Positions 1 to 8,110 of a stretch of 35,947 nucleotides of DNA are shown here, in pieces. Source of the stretch: an uncultured Eubacteriales bacterium. Its GTDB lineage: Bacteria; Bacillota; Clostridia; Christensenellales; Aristaeellaceae. How positions within the stretch are numbered: the first letter of the stretch is position 1; each line of letters starts with the position of its first letter. The position numbers were made by a program, and so were the translations under genes. The notes beneath the pieces were generated by a model. It saw nothing but the letters and a program-made list of their open reading frames with translations. It was not told the origin of the DNA and did not search any database. The stretch is from NCBI GenBank assembly GCA_902798105.1, contig CADBVG010000014.1, positions 1 to 35,947 on the forward strand. Reading direction: 5' to 3'.

Positions 1-26
1 CTTGACTTGCCGCCAGCAAGCCTGCG
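1..26 (-). repeat. inverted copy of a 26-bp intergenic repeat
   Basis: The first 26 bases are the exact reverse complement of bases 6146-6171. The core is CTTGACTTGCCGCCAGCAAG. At the other site the unit occurs twice in tandem with a 23-bp period. The unit contains a short self-complementary stretch (CTTGC/GCAAG around a 5-nt loop). Because it sits at the window edge, further units may lie to the left. It is probably a REP-like or small dispersed intergenic repeat. Confidence 0.75.
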
Positions 27-51
27 AAATTTGCAGGCGCGCCTGACGGAA

Positions 52-96
52 AATTCACTCGCCAGCCAACCACCCTTATTATGCGGTATTTCCTTA
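52..96 (+). repeat. 45-bp dispersed repeat, copy A
   Basis: These 45 bases match the reverse complement of 10741-10785 at 38 of 45 positions, with no gaps. The shared blocks include CACTCGCCAGC and GCGGTATTTCCTTA. The copy lies between the 26-bp repeat and the M13 protease gene, in non-coding sequence. It may be part of a small non-autonomous element or another repeated intergenic sequence; the family was not recognised. Confidence 0.6.
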
Positions 97-171
97 ACCT
101 TTTGAACTCGCTTTTATCGACATTATGTGCTATATTTATCGTAAATCCAAAATATGACTGGAGGAAACAAG

Positions 172-2247
172 ATGAAAAGCAGCTTTGTCAGAAGAATCAT
201 CAGCGTTACATGTGTGCTCCTGGCTGCGCTGCTGCTCTGCGCTCCGGCGCTGGCAGACGCAAACGCCTGGCTCAACACGGACATTGACGGCGCGTTGACG
301 GAGGATACCCCTGTGGCCCGTCCACAGGACGACTTCAACCTGGCCATAAACCGGGATTATCTGTTGGGCCTCGTTATTCCCGAAGGCAACACGGGCGCCG
401 GCGGCTTCAACTCCCTCAGGCAGATCATCAACGAGATGCGCCTCGACGCCATACAGGATGAAACGCTGGCCGGCCACGATGCTGAGCTGGTGCGCCGGTA
501 TTACAATCTGCTGATCGATTGGGATGCCCGGGATGCCCTCGGTATCGAACCGGCCATGCCCTATCTCAAGGCGCTTCGCGCCATCGACAGCCTGGAGGAC
601 ATGACTGCTTGGTTTGCCGACAAGGGCCGGGGCGGCATCACCGCTTTTGCCAGCGAAGGCGGCGTCGGCGGTTCAGGCGGCTGTCTGTTCGCTTACAGCA
701 TGTCCATCTCCGAAGATGACCCCAGCGCGCGGGTCTTGTCCATCTCGCCCATCGGCCTGTCCCTGGGCGACCCCGCGGAATACAAGGAATTGAGCGAGAA
801 TGGACGCGTGACCAAGGAAGCCATGACGGCCGCATGGACGGCACTGCTCAATCATCTGGGCTTTTCCGAGGCAGAGGCCGCAACGATGATCGAAAACACC
901 TATGCCCTCGAGGCACTGCTGGCGGCGCAGCAAGCCGACCTGGAAGCGCATAAGAATCCGGCGAATATCGCCAGCTTCTGGAATCCCACCGATCTGGCAG
1001 GCATTGAGGCCATGTGCGGCGCGTTCCCAGCGGGTGAGATCCTGAAGGGTTGGGATATGGATCAGGTCAATCATTACAACGTGACCGAGCCTGAGTATAT
1101 GAAGGCCCTCGCCGGCATCTATACCGAGGAAAACCTTGTCCTGCTGCGGGATTGGCTGACGGTGCACACTGTGGAGCAGTGGGCGGATTACCTGGACAAG
1201 GCCACCCGGGACGACGTGGAGGACGCCCAAAATGGCGTATTGGGCATAAAGGGCTCCGAGAGCGATGAGATATTGGCTGTAAGGACCATTTTCCGGGATT
1301 TGGGCATTCCGGCGGACAACCTTTACATCGCAAAGTACTGTACGCCCCAGCTGCGCGACGAAATACTGGAGATCATAGACGCGATCGTCGCGGAGTACCA
1401 CAAGATGCTGGCGGAGGAGACCTGGCTGACCGAAGCCACCCGGGAAAAGGCCATTGAGAAGCTGGACAATCTCGCAGTTCGCGCGGTCTATCCGGATGAC
1501 CTCGACCCCTGGGACGATTTGGAATTCCAGACGGACGGAAACCTGCTGGAGGCTGCCCTTACCGCCTGGCAGTACGCACGGGACAAGGAGCTGAGCAAGA
1601 TCAACGAACCGGTGGACCGGTCCGAATGGAACCGCTTCATCATGCCGACCTCTACCGGCAATGCCTTCTATAATCCCTCGGATAATTCCATCAACATCCT
1701 GGCGGGCATCCTGAACGGCGTCATCTATCAAAGCGACTTTTCCTATGAGCAGAAAATGGGCATCATCGGCGTGATCATCGGCCACGAAATCAGCCACGCC
1801 TTCGACCCTGCGGGATCACAGTACGACAAGGATGGCCGGTTTGCCTCCTGGTGGAGCGACGAGGACAAGGTCGCCTTCGACGCCCGCGCGAAGAAGCTGA
1901 TCGATTATTACGACAACCTGGTGCTGTTTGACGGCATCAAATACAGCGGTACCCGCGTACAGGGCGAGGCCATCGCGGACATGGGCGGTATGAAGTGCGC
2001 ACTGCGCGTCGGTGCCGGCGTAGAGGGCTTCGACAATCAGAAGTTCTTTGAGGCCTACGCCAAGCTATGGGCGGTCAAGGTCGTCAAGTCCACCGAGCTC
2101 AGCCGCGCCCAGACGAACGAGCATCCGCTGAGCTACCTGCGCACCAACGTGACCGTGATGCAGTTTGACGAATTCCAGAAGGCCTTTGACGTCAAGGAAG
2201 GCGACGGCATGTACCTGGCCCCCGAGGACAGGATCTGCGTCTGGTGA
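172..2247 (+). CDS. secreted M13-family (neprilysin-like) zinc metallopeptidase
   Basis: A zinc endopeptidase of the M13 family (neprilysin/PepO), 691 aa, about the usual family length. The ATG at 172 is chosen over an in-frame ATG at 154 because GGAGG lies at 160-164, 8 nt upstream. Residues 1-26 form a signal peptide (KSSF-VRR, a hydrophobic stretch, then ALA-DA), so the protein is exported. The HExxH zinc motif (HEISH) is at about residue 538. The third ligand lies in GEAIAD with Glu at about 599, and the substrate-binding NAFY motif precedes the active site. The C-terminus is CVW, matching the family's conserved CxW ending. It is likely to cleave peptides outside the membrane. It appears monocistronic. 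An antisense open frame across it is a codon-bias shadow. Confidence 0.93.
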   Translation: MKSSFVRRIISVTCVLLAALLLCAPALADANAWLNTDIDGALTEDTPVARPQDDFNLAINRDYLLGLVIPEGNTGAGGFNSLRQIINEMRLDAIQDETLAGHDAELVRRYYNLLIDWDARDALGIEPAMPYLKALRAIDSLEDMTAWFADKGRGGITAFASEGGVGGSGGCLFAYSMSISEDDPSARVLSISPIGLSLGDPAEYKELSENGRVTKEAMTAAWTALLNHLGFSEAEAATMIENTYALEALLAAQQADLEAHKNPANIASFWNPTDLAGIEAMCGAFPAGEILKGWDMDQVNHYNVTEPEYMKALAGIYTEENLVLLRDWLTVHTVEQWADYLDKATRDDVEDAQNGVLGIKGSESDEILAVRTIFRDLGIPADNLYIAKYCTPQLRDEILEIIDAIVAEYHKMLAEETWLTEATREKAIEKLDNLAVRAVYPDDLDPWDDLEFQTDGNLLEAALTAWQYARDKELSKINEPVDRSEWNRFIMPTSTGNAFYNPSDNSINILAGILNGVIYQSDFSYEQKMGIIGVIIGHEISHAFDPAGSQYDKDGRFASWWSDEDKVAFDARAKKLIDYYDNLVLFDGIKYSGTRVQGEAIADMGGMKCALRVGAGVEGFDNQKFFEAYAKLWAVKVVKSTELSRAQTNEHPLSYLRTNVTVMQFDEFQKAFDVKEGDGMYLAPEDRICVW

Positions 2248-2331
2248 TTCTCTTCCGTATACACGAAATCGGAAGGCTCCGATGGCTTTTGTGTGACGGA
2301 TTCCCGAAAAAGCTGAAGACCGTATATAAAT

Positions 2332-2359
2332 GCAGAGGCGGCGCTTGCACCGCCTCTGC
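2332..2359. terminator. hairpin between convergent genes
   Basis: A 10-bp perfect stem (GCAGAGGCGG paired with CCGCCTCTGC) with an 8-nt loop lies between the M13 gene and the convergent small redox gene. On the plus strand it is followed by GACTTTTGG, a weak T-tract; on the minus strand by an AT-rich stretch. It could terminate transcription from either side. Confidence 0.55.
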
Positions 2360-2427
2360 GACTTTTGGCATGACGTCAGACAGAATACGAATGCCACATT
2401 CTGACAAAGAAGCATTGCTGAACGCCT

Positions 2428-2625
2428 TTATTTTTCCTTGTAATACAGCATACAGTGACAGTAACCTTCAAAATCGGGGTCGGCGATCTGCCGCCTGAAT
2501 TCCTCGCACATGCATTTGTTCTCCGGTGTACGCGCCAGCCTGCACGGGCAGAAACCGCCCGTCTGCTTCAGGCCCTCCTGGATGTGTCTGACGACCTCAT
2601 GATCCTCGTTAAAACGAACCTTCAT
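2428..2625 (-). CDS. small ferredoxin:thioredoxin reductase catalytic-chain-like protein
   Basis: A 65-residue protein with three Cys-X-Cys pairs: CPC at residues 26-28, CMC at 38-40 and CHC at 56-58. These are the hallmark of the catalytic (beta) chain of ferredoxin:thioredoxin reductase. In that family four of the cysteines hold a [4Fe-4S] cluster beside a redox-active disulfide. The protein is much shorter than plant and cyanobacterial chains, and the spacing (9 residues between the first pairs, 15 between the last) differs. That fits the short stand-alone versions of anaerobic Firmicutes. Its ATG at 2625 is preceded by AAGGAGG (2636-2642, minus strand). No variable chain or thioredoxin gene is adjacent, so its partner is unknown. 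It is monocistronic and convergent with the M13 gene. Confidence 0.85.
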   Translation of the reverse strand: MKVRFNEDHEVVRHIQEGLKQTGGFCPCRLARTPENKCMCEEFRRQIADPDFEGYCHCMLYYKEK

Positions 2626-2750
2626 AGGGGCAATACCTCCTTGTGGTTTATCTTCTATGCGTGGCGGCGTTGATTTTTGCAGAACCAGGGTTTATAATAT
2701 CCACGGGCGTATAAGTGCCGGATTAATGCCCAAAGCAGGGGAGTGTTTGT

Positions 2751-3614
2751 GTGTTTGGCGACTGTCACATTCATATGGTTCTGGATGGCGTCTACTACAG
2801 GGACGCCATCGACGCCCACAAGGGCCACGTTCGCGACGACCTGATCCGGGCGGTGCTGGAGAAATATGCCCGCGCAGGTATCAGCTATCTGCGCGACGGC
2901 GGCGACGCCTTCGGGGTCTGCCAGCGCTCCAGGATACTCGCGGCAGACTATGGCATAGAGTATCGCATCCCGTGTTTTCCAATCTGCATGAAGGGGCGCT
3001 ACGGCGGGTTTATCGGCCGCACATTCGAGACGATGGCCGACTATCGGGCCCTGGTGGCGGAGGTTGAGCGATACGATGGCGACTTCATCAAAATCATGAT
3101 CTCCGGCCTGATGGATTTCGACCGCTATGGCGTCATAACAAGCATCCCGCTGACGGCGGGGCAGATCCGCGAGATGATCCACATTGCCCACGGGGAGGGC
3201 TTTTCCGTGATGGCTCACGTCAACGGCGCGGACACAGTTCTCGCCGCGCTGGAGGCCGGCGTGGACAGCGTGGAGCACGGCGCCTACATGGATGGGCCTG
3301 TAGTGCGCGCATTGGCCGAGAGCGGCGCGGTCTGGGTGCCGACGCTGTCCACCGTAGGCAACCTGATCGGCAACGGCAGGTTCCCCGATGCAGTCCTTGA
3401 ACGTATATTGGACGGCCAGCTTCGCAATGTTGCCGAAGGCGCCAGGTTGGGAGGGACCATCGCCCTCGGCAGCGACGCAGGGGCATATTGCGTCTGTCAC
3501 GCGGATGCCGTGAAGGACGAATATGAATACCTTCGCCGCGCGTTGGGAAACGATGCCGGCGATCTGCTTGCCGCCGGAGAGGCGCAAATCCGAAGCCGCT
3601 TCCGGCGAAACTGA
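2751..3614 (+). CDS. amidohydrolase-superfamily metal-dependent hydrolase
   Basis: A TIM-barrel metal-dependent hydrolase of 287 aa. The motif order is that of the amidohydrolase superfamily: HxH at residues 6-8, a likely carboxylated Lys at 114 (DFIKIMISG), metal-binding His at 156 (AHVNG) and 176 (VEHG), and the catalytic Asp at 242 (GSDAG). It starts almost directly at the HxH motif, so it lacks the N-terminal beta-sandwich of most imidazolonepropionase- and prolidase-type members and is shorter than they are. GTG at 2751 is the start, 7 nt after AGGGGAG. The substrate cannot be read from the sequence; cyclic amides, imides or dipeptides are all possible. The AlkD-like gene follows 34 nt downstream and may be co-transcribed. 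Confidence 0.85.
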   Translation: MFGDCHIHMVLDGVYYRDAIDAHKGHVRDDLIRAVLEKYARAGISYLRDGGDAFGVCQRSRILAADYGIEYRIPCFPICMKGRYGGFIGRTFETMADYRALVAEVERYDGDFIKIMISGLMDFDRYGVITSIPLTAGQIREMIHIAHGEGFSVMAHVNGADTVLAALEAGVDSVEHGAYMDGPVVRALAESGAVWVPTLSTVGNLIGNGRFPDAVLERILDGQLRNVAEGARLGGTIALGSDAGAYCVCHADAVKDEYEYLRRALGNDAGDLLAAGEAQIRSRFRRN

Positions 3615-3648
3615 TGCATAACCACCCTTGCCACGAAGGAGGGATATC

Positions 3649-4344
3649 ATGACGCCCGCCGAGATCCGCGACGCGCTGTTTCAGATGCGGGATGAGCCAT
3701 ACCGTGCCTTTCAGGTCAAACTGATCCCCACGATTGACCCGGATGCCATGATCGGCGTGCGCACACCCGCGCTGCGAAAGCTGGCCAGACAGCTTTACGT
3801 AGCGGGGGATGCCGCCGTGTTTTTGGACGACCTGCCGCACAGCTACTTCGACGAGAACCAGCTGCACGCCTTTATACTCTCTGAAATGCGGGACTATGAC
3901 GAATGCATTTCGGCGGTCTGCTGGTTCCTGCCCTTTGTGGACAACTGGGCGACCTGTGACCAGCTTTCGCCGCAGGTTTTCAGGAAACACAGGCCTCTAT
4001 TGCTGAGGTGTATTCTCGAATGGCTGGATTCCGGACAGACTTATACCGTTCGCTTTGCCATCGGTATGCTGATGGCCCACTACCTGGATGAAGCCTTTGA
4101 GCCCGAATACCCGCGCATGGTTGCCGGGGTTCACTCGGACGAATACTACGTCAAAATGATGGTCGCCTGGTACTTTGCCACGGCGTTGGCCAAGCAGTAT
4201 GAAACCGTGCTGCCGTACATCCAGACGCGGGCGCTTGAACCCTGGACCCACAACAAGGCGATACAGAAGGCGTTGGAGAGTTACCGAATCCCCGACGAAC
4301 ACAAGGCGCATCTGAGGGGGCTGAAGGTGCGCGCGCCGCGTTAA
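3649..4344 (+). CDS. AlkD-like DNA alkylation repair protein
   Basis: A 231-aa all-helical protein resembling the DNA alkylation repair (AlkC/AlkD, HEAT-like repeat) family. These are DNA glycosylases that remove positively charged alkyl-purines without base flipping. Recognisable features are the N-terminal region with GVRTPALRKLAR, the family core VDNWATCD at about residues 96-103, and the C-terminal WTHNKAIQKALESYRI. The start is ATG 3649, placed by AAGGAGGG at 3636-3643; an in-frame upstream ATG at 3628 has no such site. The stop TAA abuts the stop codon of the convergent HD-GYP gene with no space between. The general assignment is firm; whether it is catalytically active on N3- or N7-alkyl purines is inferred from the family only. 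Confidence 0.88.
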   Translation: MTPAEIRDALFQMRDEPYRAFQVKLIPTIDPDAMIGVRTPALRKLARQLYVAGDAAVFLDDLPHSYFDENQLHAFILSEMRDYDECISAVCWFLPFVDNWATCDQLSPQVFRKHRPLLLRCILEWLDSGQTYTVRFAIGMLMAHYLDEAFEPEYPRMVAGVHSDEYYVKMMVAWYFATALAKQYETVLPYIQTRALEPWTHNKAIQKALESYRIPDEHKAHLRGLKVRAPR

Positions 4345-6045
4345 CTACGCCTCCGCGGCATTCATGGCGGCGTAATAGGCCTCCAGCTTCGGCCTGGCCC
4401 GCTGGTAATAGGGCTCCAGCCGGGCGTCAAAGTGCTTACCCATGCCCTGCATGATGATGGCGTCTGCCTGGTCAAAGGGCATGCTGTCCTTGTAGACCCG
4501 CTTGCTGACCAGGGCATCGTAGACATCCGCGATGGCCATGATCCTCGCTTCGATGGGAATCTCCTCGCCCTTCAGCCCTTCCGGGTAACCGGAGCCATCC
4601 CAGCGCTCGTGGTGATAGTGGGCCACGTTCTCGGCGATGATTCGGAAGTCCGGATCGTCGGTGTCCTTCAGGACCTCGTGGACGATGCGCGCACCCTCGG
4701 AGGCGTGGGCTTTCATCTTTTCAAACTCTTCCGGTGTGAAGCGGCCCGGCTTGCGCAGTACGGCGTCGTCCACGGCGATCTTGCCAAGGTCGTGCATCGG
4801 CGCGGCCTTGATCAGGTTCTGGCAGAACGCTTCGGACAGCGCAAACGCGCTGTCAGCCTGGATTTCGGCGGTGAGCAGACGGACGCCCTCGCTGGTGCGA
4901 CGGATGTGACCGCCGGTGGAGTTGTCCCGGCTCTCGACCATGGTCGCCATACTCATTATCAGGTTGTTGTGCATGGCCAGGATGTGCGCCGTCTTTTCAT
5001 CCACCTCGCGCTTCAGCTCTGTGTTGAAGTTCGCCAACAGGTTGATATACTGCCGGTCCGCGGTGTCATCGGTGATGAAGAGCTGATAGCCCCGCTTTCG
5101 ATGGCTGTCGTACAGGTAGCCGGACTGAATCTTGTAGATGCGGTTGTTGCGCTCAAACAGCGCCGTGTTATCGGACTCGTCCCTGATAAACGCATTAAGC
5201 CACGCGAGCACGGTATCATTCATCGCGGGCGCATTGGCCACCGGACGGTCGACGGTCAGCGCATTCAGCTCGGGCAGTATGGACTTGGCAGTCGCGTTGC
5301 TGCCCAGGTAGTTCAGCTTGAAGTCGATGGAGATGAATGCCGTGTCGCCGGTTTGTACCAGCGTGTCGATGGCGGTATCGGTGATATCATACAGGCAAAT
5401 GCGGTGCACAATAATCAGGTAGACCATCAGGGCGATGGTGATGGAGCCCGGGATGAGCTCGATGCCCTTCACCAGCTGTCGCCCGGCGAAGAAGCTGAGC
5501 ATCGAAAGGGCGACGGGCAGGAAAAGCAGGTAGATCAGCTTGCGGGAAACCTGTTTCTTGCGGATGTAGCTGTAGACCATCGCACCGATACTTGCAAGGA
5601 AACAGGCGAAGATCGTAGCGTAGTAGACGCTGTGAACGGGGCCGTAAACCTTTGTAAAGATCACCTGATCTTCCACATGCTGGAATGAAACGGATTTATA
5701 GATCAGCCCGCTTTCACCGTTTACGACCAGGCACAGGAGCACGGCGGTATTGATCGTCAGCAGCCCCACGGAAATCCATCGCGGGAGCTTTATATGGCAT
5801 AGGCTGAATACAGTGAACATGATGACCGGCATCAAATAGCACCCGCTGATGTAGGTCAGCACGTTGGCTACCAGGGCGGCTTCCTGACTCTGTGCCCGGT
5901 TTAACAGGCAATAGCCCAGGTTGATGATGGGCACGAACACGAATACCAGCGTGATGCGCACATCAAAGTGCTTGTGCCACACGCACACGTATATGAGCGC
6001 CAGCGCCAGGGACGCGACGAGCGTTAAATCATAGTATGAAGTCAA
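4345..6045 (-). CDS. membrane-anchored HD-GYP domain phosphodiesterase
   Basis: About 566 aa. The N-terminal ~225 residues contain several hydrophobic helices, reminiscent of the 7TM sensor region of some histidine kinases. A PAS-like middle region (about 230-340) and a short coiled linker follow, then a C-terminal HD-GYP domain. The metal-binding HD is MHDLGKI (His-Asp at about 418-419); the signature HHERWDGSGYP begins near 478. HD-GYP proteins hydrolyse cyclic di-GMP (some cGAMP), so this is likely a membrane sensor that lowers c-di-GMP. No GGDEF domain is present. Start: the reading frame stays open upstream, but GGGGGAGG (6055-6062 region, minus strand) lies inside that extension, so TTG at 6045, 9 nt after it, is preferred. 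No in-frame ATG is nearby. The ligand sensed is unknown. Confidence 0.86.
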   Translation of the reverse strand: MTSYYDLTLVASLALALIYVCVWHKHFDVRITLVFVFVPIINLGYCLLNRAQSQEAALVANVLTYISGCYLMPVIMFTVFSLCHIKLPRWISVGLLTINTAVLLCLVVNGESGLIYKSVSFQHVEDQVIFTKVYGPVHSVYYATIFACFLASIGAMVYSYIRKKQVSRKLIYLLFLPVALSMLSFFAGRQLVKGIELIPGSITIALMVYLIIVHRICLYDITDTAIDTLVQTGDTAFISIDFKLNYLGSNATAKSILPELNALTVDRPVANAPAMNDTVLAWLNAFIRDESDNTALFERNNRIYKIQSGYLYDSHRKRGYQLFITDDTADRQYINLLANFNTELKREVDEKTAHILAMHNNLIMSMATMVESRDNSTGGHIRRTSEGVRLLTAEIQADSAFALSEAFCQNLIKAAPMHDLGKIAVDDAVLRKPGRFTPEEFEKMKAHASEGARIVHEVLKDTDDPDFRIIAENVAHYHHERWDGSGYPEGLKGEEIPIEARIMAIADVYDALVSKRVYKDSMPFDQADAIIMQGMGKHFDARLEPYYQRARPKLEAYYAAMNAAEA

Positions 6046-6145
6046 AAGCTTCTTCCTCCCCCACAAGTAACCGGTTTTATACTACTCTCAGGTTAAAACA
6101 GCGAAAGCTGTGTAGCAGATTTTTCGTCCTGGCAAGGAAAGACTC

Positions 6146-6202
6146 CGCAGGCTTGCTGGCGGCAAGTCAAGAGGCTTGCTGGCGGCAAGTCAAGGAGGCT
6201 TG
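6146..6202 (+). repeat. tandem 23-bp repeat (two units plus a partial third)
   Basis: Unit AGGCTTGCTGGCGGCAAGTC plus AAG occurs at 6149-6171 and 6172-6194 without a mismatch. A third partial unit (AGGCTTG) starts at 6196. Together with the preceding CGC, the first unit is the exact inverse of bases 1-26. The array lies upstream of the HD-GYP gene and downstream of the C_GCAxxG_C_C gene, in non-coding DNA. There are no spacers, so it is not a CRISPR array. Confidence 0.8.
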
Positions 6203-6259
6203 ACGCAGTCAGGGCGGAAAAGATGCCCACAGAATCGCTGGTTTAAACTGAGAGGAGTA

Positions 6260-6625
6260 TTATTCCTGGCCTTCAAATCGGCGTTTGGACGGGACGTTGA
6301 GCAGCGCTTCAGCAAGCCGCGCCGCGTCGCCCACGTAGTCATTGCAGCTCTTTCCGGCACCGCGCAGCCTGCGGCACTCCGTCGCGCCGTTGAGCGCCTT
6401 GAATTGCGCTTCAAAGTCGCTGACGGCCTCCGGCTTCAAGCGCTCCAGCAATGCCTTTCCCGCCAGGTATGCGCCACACTGCCCACCCTCCGAGCGGGGC
6501 CTTGGGGCAATGCCCATGGCTTCATCGCGGGTGAGGCCGAGCTCCCGGGCAAAAGTGGCAAATACGGACTGGCCGCAATTGCAGCCGCTTTTATGGTTGG
6601 CGCGGGCAGTTTGTTCATGATCCAT
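6260..6625 (-). CDS. C_GCAxxG_C_C family redox protein
   Basis: A 121-aa cysteine-rich protein with the pattern of the C_GCAxxG_C_C family. It has SGCNCGQSVF near residues 13-22, GGQCGAYLAG near 47-56, then CRRLRG and KSCNDYV in the C-terminal half. In this family the conserved cysteines are thought to bind a metal or cluster or to act in redox chemistry; members are common in anaerobes, often near thioredoxin- or selenium-related genes. Here no such partner is adjacent. The ATG at 6625 is preceded by an AAAGGAGC site on the minus strand. The first motif reads CGQ rather than the common CAQ, and the GCAxxG motif reads CGAYLAG, both plausible variants. Precise function unknown. Confidence 0.78.
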   Translation of the reverse strand: MDHEQTARANHKSGCNCGQSVFATFARELGLTRDEAMGIAPRPRSEGGQCGAYLAGKALLERLKPEAVSDFEAQFKALNGATECRRLRGAGKSCNDYVGDAARLAEALLNVPSKRRFEGQE

Positions 6626-6728
6626 AGAGATGCTCCTTTGTCGCCGCAGTCAGACAACTGCGCAAATGTGTTGTTCTATGGCTTTATTCTACCATAATAC
6701 AATGGCGCAGGCAACCGCTATTTTGCTG

Positions 6729-6757
6729 TGGACAGCGGGTTTTCCGTGTGATACAAT
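6729..6757 (+). promoter_or_regulatory. sigma-A-type promoter for the YdcF-like gene
   Basis: TGGACA (6729-6734) and TACAAT (6752-6757) are separated by exactly 17 bp, each one mismatch from consensus. They lie 34 nt upstream of the start codon of the secreted YdcF/DUF218 gene. Confidence 0.6.
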
Positions 6758-6790
6758 TCACAGTGAGAATTCTGTTTGGAGGCGATCGTT

Positions 6791-7660
6791 ATGAAAAAGA
6801 TGCTTGCGGCGCTCCTGTTCCTGTCCCTGATTCTCAACATTATTCCGGCCATAGCGGAGCAAAAGTGGATCAGCGACGACAACAAGGCGTTCTTTGCCGA
6901 TTTGCTGATGGATCTGATGAGCGCCTATGAGACGTCTTCAGAAGACGACGATGCGAGGATCGACACTGACCTTGCTCAGATTCGTCTGGTCAGCGAATCG
7001 GACTGGGATATCGCCAGCGCCATCGCTGAGCATTGGCGCGACGTCTATCTCGACGACGATTACCCGCTCTTCGTCTATAAGGAGGGGGAACAGTTCGCTT
7101 CCGCCCTGGAAGAGACCAGTTTGCGCGATAGCGAACATCATGCCTTTGTGCTGTTGGGCTACGAACTGAAAAACGGGGAGATGCAGCCGGAGCTGGTGGG
7201 GCGGTGCGATGCCGCCGCGGCCGCGGCACGGTCCTTTCCCAGCACGATTGTCGTCTGTTCCGGAGGCGCGACCGGCGACAACAATCCGAAGCAGCACACG
7301 GAAGCGGGGATGATGCGGGATTATCTGATTCGCAAGCGCGGCATAGACGCCTCGCGCATACACATCGATGAAGCTGCGAAGACCACGCTGCAAAACGCGA
7401 AAAACACCATGGAAATGCTGAAGCAGCAGGGCGTCGAGACCATCACCATCGTCACCTCCACCTATCACCAGCGCTGGGGCCAGGCCATCTACAACGCTGC
7501 CGCGGCGCTGTACAGGAAATACTTCGACTACTCGGTTGAGATCGTGGGCAACTATTGCTTTGATACCGAACCCGCCCATGACATGTATCGCTACGACGAT
7601 CGAATCGCGATCAACCAGATCGCCCACTTGCTGGGCGTGCCGCTGGATATGGAATTGTAA
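6791..7660 (+). CDS. secreted YdcF/DUF218-family protein
   Basis: 289 aa. The ATG at 6791 follows TGGAGG (6777-6782) by 8 nt. The N-terminus is a signal peptide (MKKMLAALLFLSL... AIAEQ). From about residue 115 the DUF218 fold is recognisable: a beta-strand HHAFVLLGYEL, then VVCSGGATGDN, TEAGMMRDYLI, and the motif KTTLQNAKNTMEML followed by ITIVTSTYHQRWGQAI. DUF218 proteins (YdcF, SanA) bind nucleotides or envelope substrates and are linked to cell-envelope functions; the substrate is not established. An acidic linker region of about 90 residues separates the signal peptide from the domain. A fragment of spoVT-like coding sequence begins 8 nt after its stop. Function beyond family membership is not assigned. 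Confidence 0.82.
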   Translation: MKKMLAALLFLSLILNIIPAIAEQKWISDDNKAFFADLLMDLMSAYETSSEDDDARIDTDLAQIRLVSESDWDIASAIAEHWRDVYLDDDYPLFVYKEGEQFASALEETSLRDSEHHAFVLLGYELKNGEMQPELVGRCDAAAAAARSFPSTIVVCSGGATGDNNPKQHTEAGMMRDYLIRKRGIDASRIHIDEAAKTTLQNAKNTMEMLKQQGVETITIVTSTYHQRWGQAIYNAAAALYRKYFDYSVEIVGNYCFDTEPAHDMYRYDDRIAINQIAHLLGVPLDMEL

Positions 7661-7667
7661 CGAAAAC

Positions 7668-7745
7668 GGCAAGCGAGTGGTCATCTCCAAGGAGATCAGG
7701 CGGACACTTCGAATTCGGGAAGGGAACCCGTCATATATAATATTT
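7668..7745 (+). pseudogene. spoVT N-terminal (AbrB-domain) fragment
   Basis: The translation GKRVVISKEIRRTLRIREGN is nearly identical to residues 14-33 of the intact SpoVT encoded at 11331-11885. Over 57 aligned bases (7674-7730 against 11374-11430) 51 are identical. No start codon, ribosome binding site or downstream sensory domain accompanies it, and the frame continues into unrelated sequence and stops at 7817. It is a gene fragment in the same orientation as the intact copy, 3.7 kb away. The two together form a direct repeat bounding the AT-rich accessory segment. Confidence 0.85.
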
Positions 7746-7836
7746 ACAGTTATCACCTGGGTAGAATCACATTTGAAGACGGCAAAACAGCTGGAAAGAA
7801 ACCGTGGACTTATCTGATCCTACATAAAATAACATG

Positions 7837-7872
7837 TTGGCAGCATAGCATTGTATATTGCTATGCTGCCAA
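7837..7872. terminator. strong hairpin, possible terminator
   Basis: A perfect 14-bp inverted repeat (TTGGCAGCATAGCA / TGCTATGCTGCCAA) with an 8-nt loop. Read on the minus strand it lies downstream of the decayed PIN/antitoxin operon and is followed by CATGTTATTTTA, so it may have been its terminator. The T-tract is weak, so a protein-binding palindrome is an alternative. Confidence 0.5.
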
Positions 7873-7952
7873 ACGGAATATTCAAGATTTGCGTGTGGTT
7901 TTCTTGGATGAAATGGATGTACAGAATCATAGTTTGCTGTCGCAGAATTACG

Positions 7953-8110
7953 CTCATCCACTGTCATACTCCCGAAATAGCCATTGCGCCACTTGGTATA
8001 ATCGAAGCGCACGCGTATGATCGTGGAAATGAAGCCTTCTGTTTCAATCGCCTCCATTTTTCCAGAAGACAGCTTATGTCCCACCTCATGATTTCAGTAG
8101 TGCTATTCAT
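7953..8110 (-). pseudogene. small PIN-associated antitoxin, frameshifted
   Basis: It begins at ATG 8110 with a strong GGGAGGTGAG site. The first frame gives MNSTTEIM...SCLLEK, then the homology moves to the next frame as MEAIETEGFISTIIRVRFDY followed by TKWRNGYFGSMTVDE. This resembles, from memory of the family, the short antitoxins paired with PIN toxins that carry a motif like ERFISLI.REPFDYTEW. The frame shift falls at a run of five T on the plus strand (8057-8061); one more base would restore a single frame. The start overlaps the end of the upstream PIN gene, as expected in a two-gene toxin-antitoxin operon. The restored frame stays open to 7767, but the family-like part ends near 7953. 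It is either a genuine pseudogene or an intact gene with a homopolymer sequencing error. Confidence 0.6.

Noticed and set aside
6146-6202. Tandem 23-bp units considered as a CRISPR array
   Set aside because: The units are directly adjacent with no unique spacers, and no cas genes are in the window.
7668-7745. A second functional AbrB-type regulator
   Set aside because: There is no start codon with a ribosome binding site, only about 26 matching codons, and no sensor domain.
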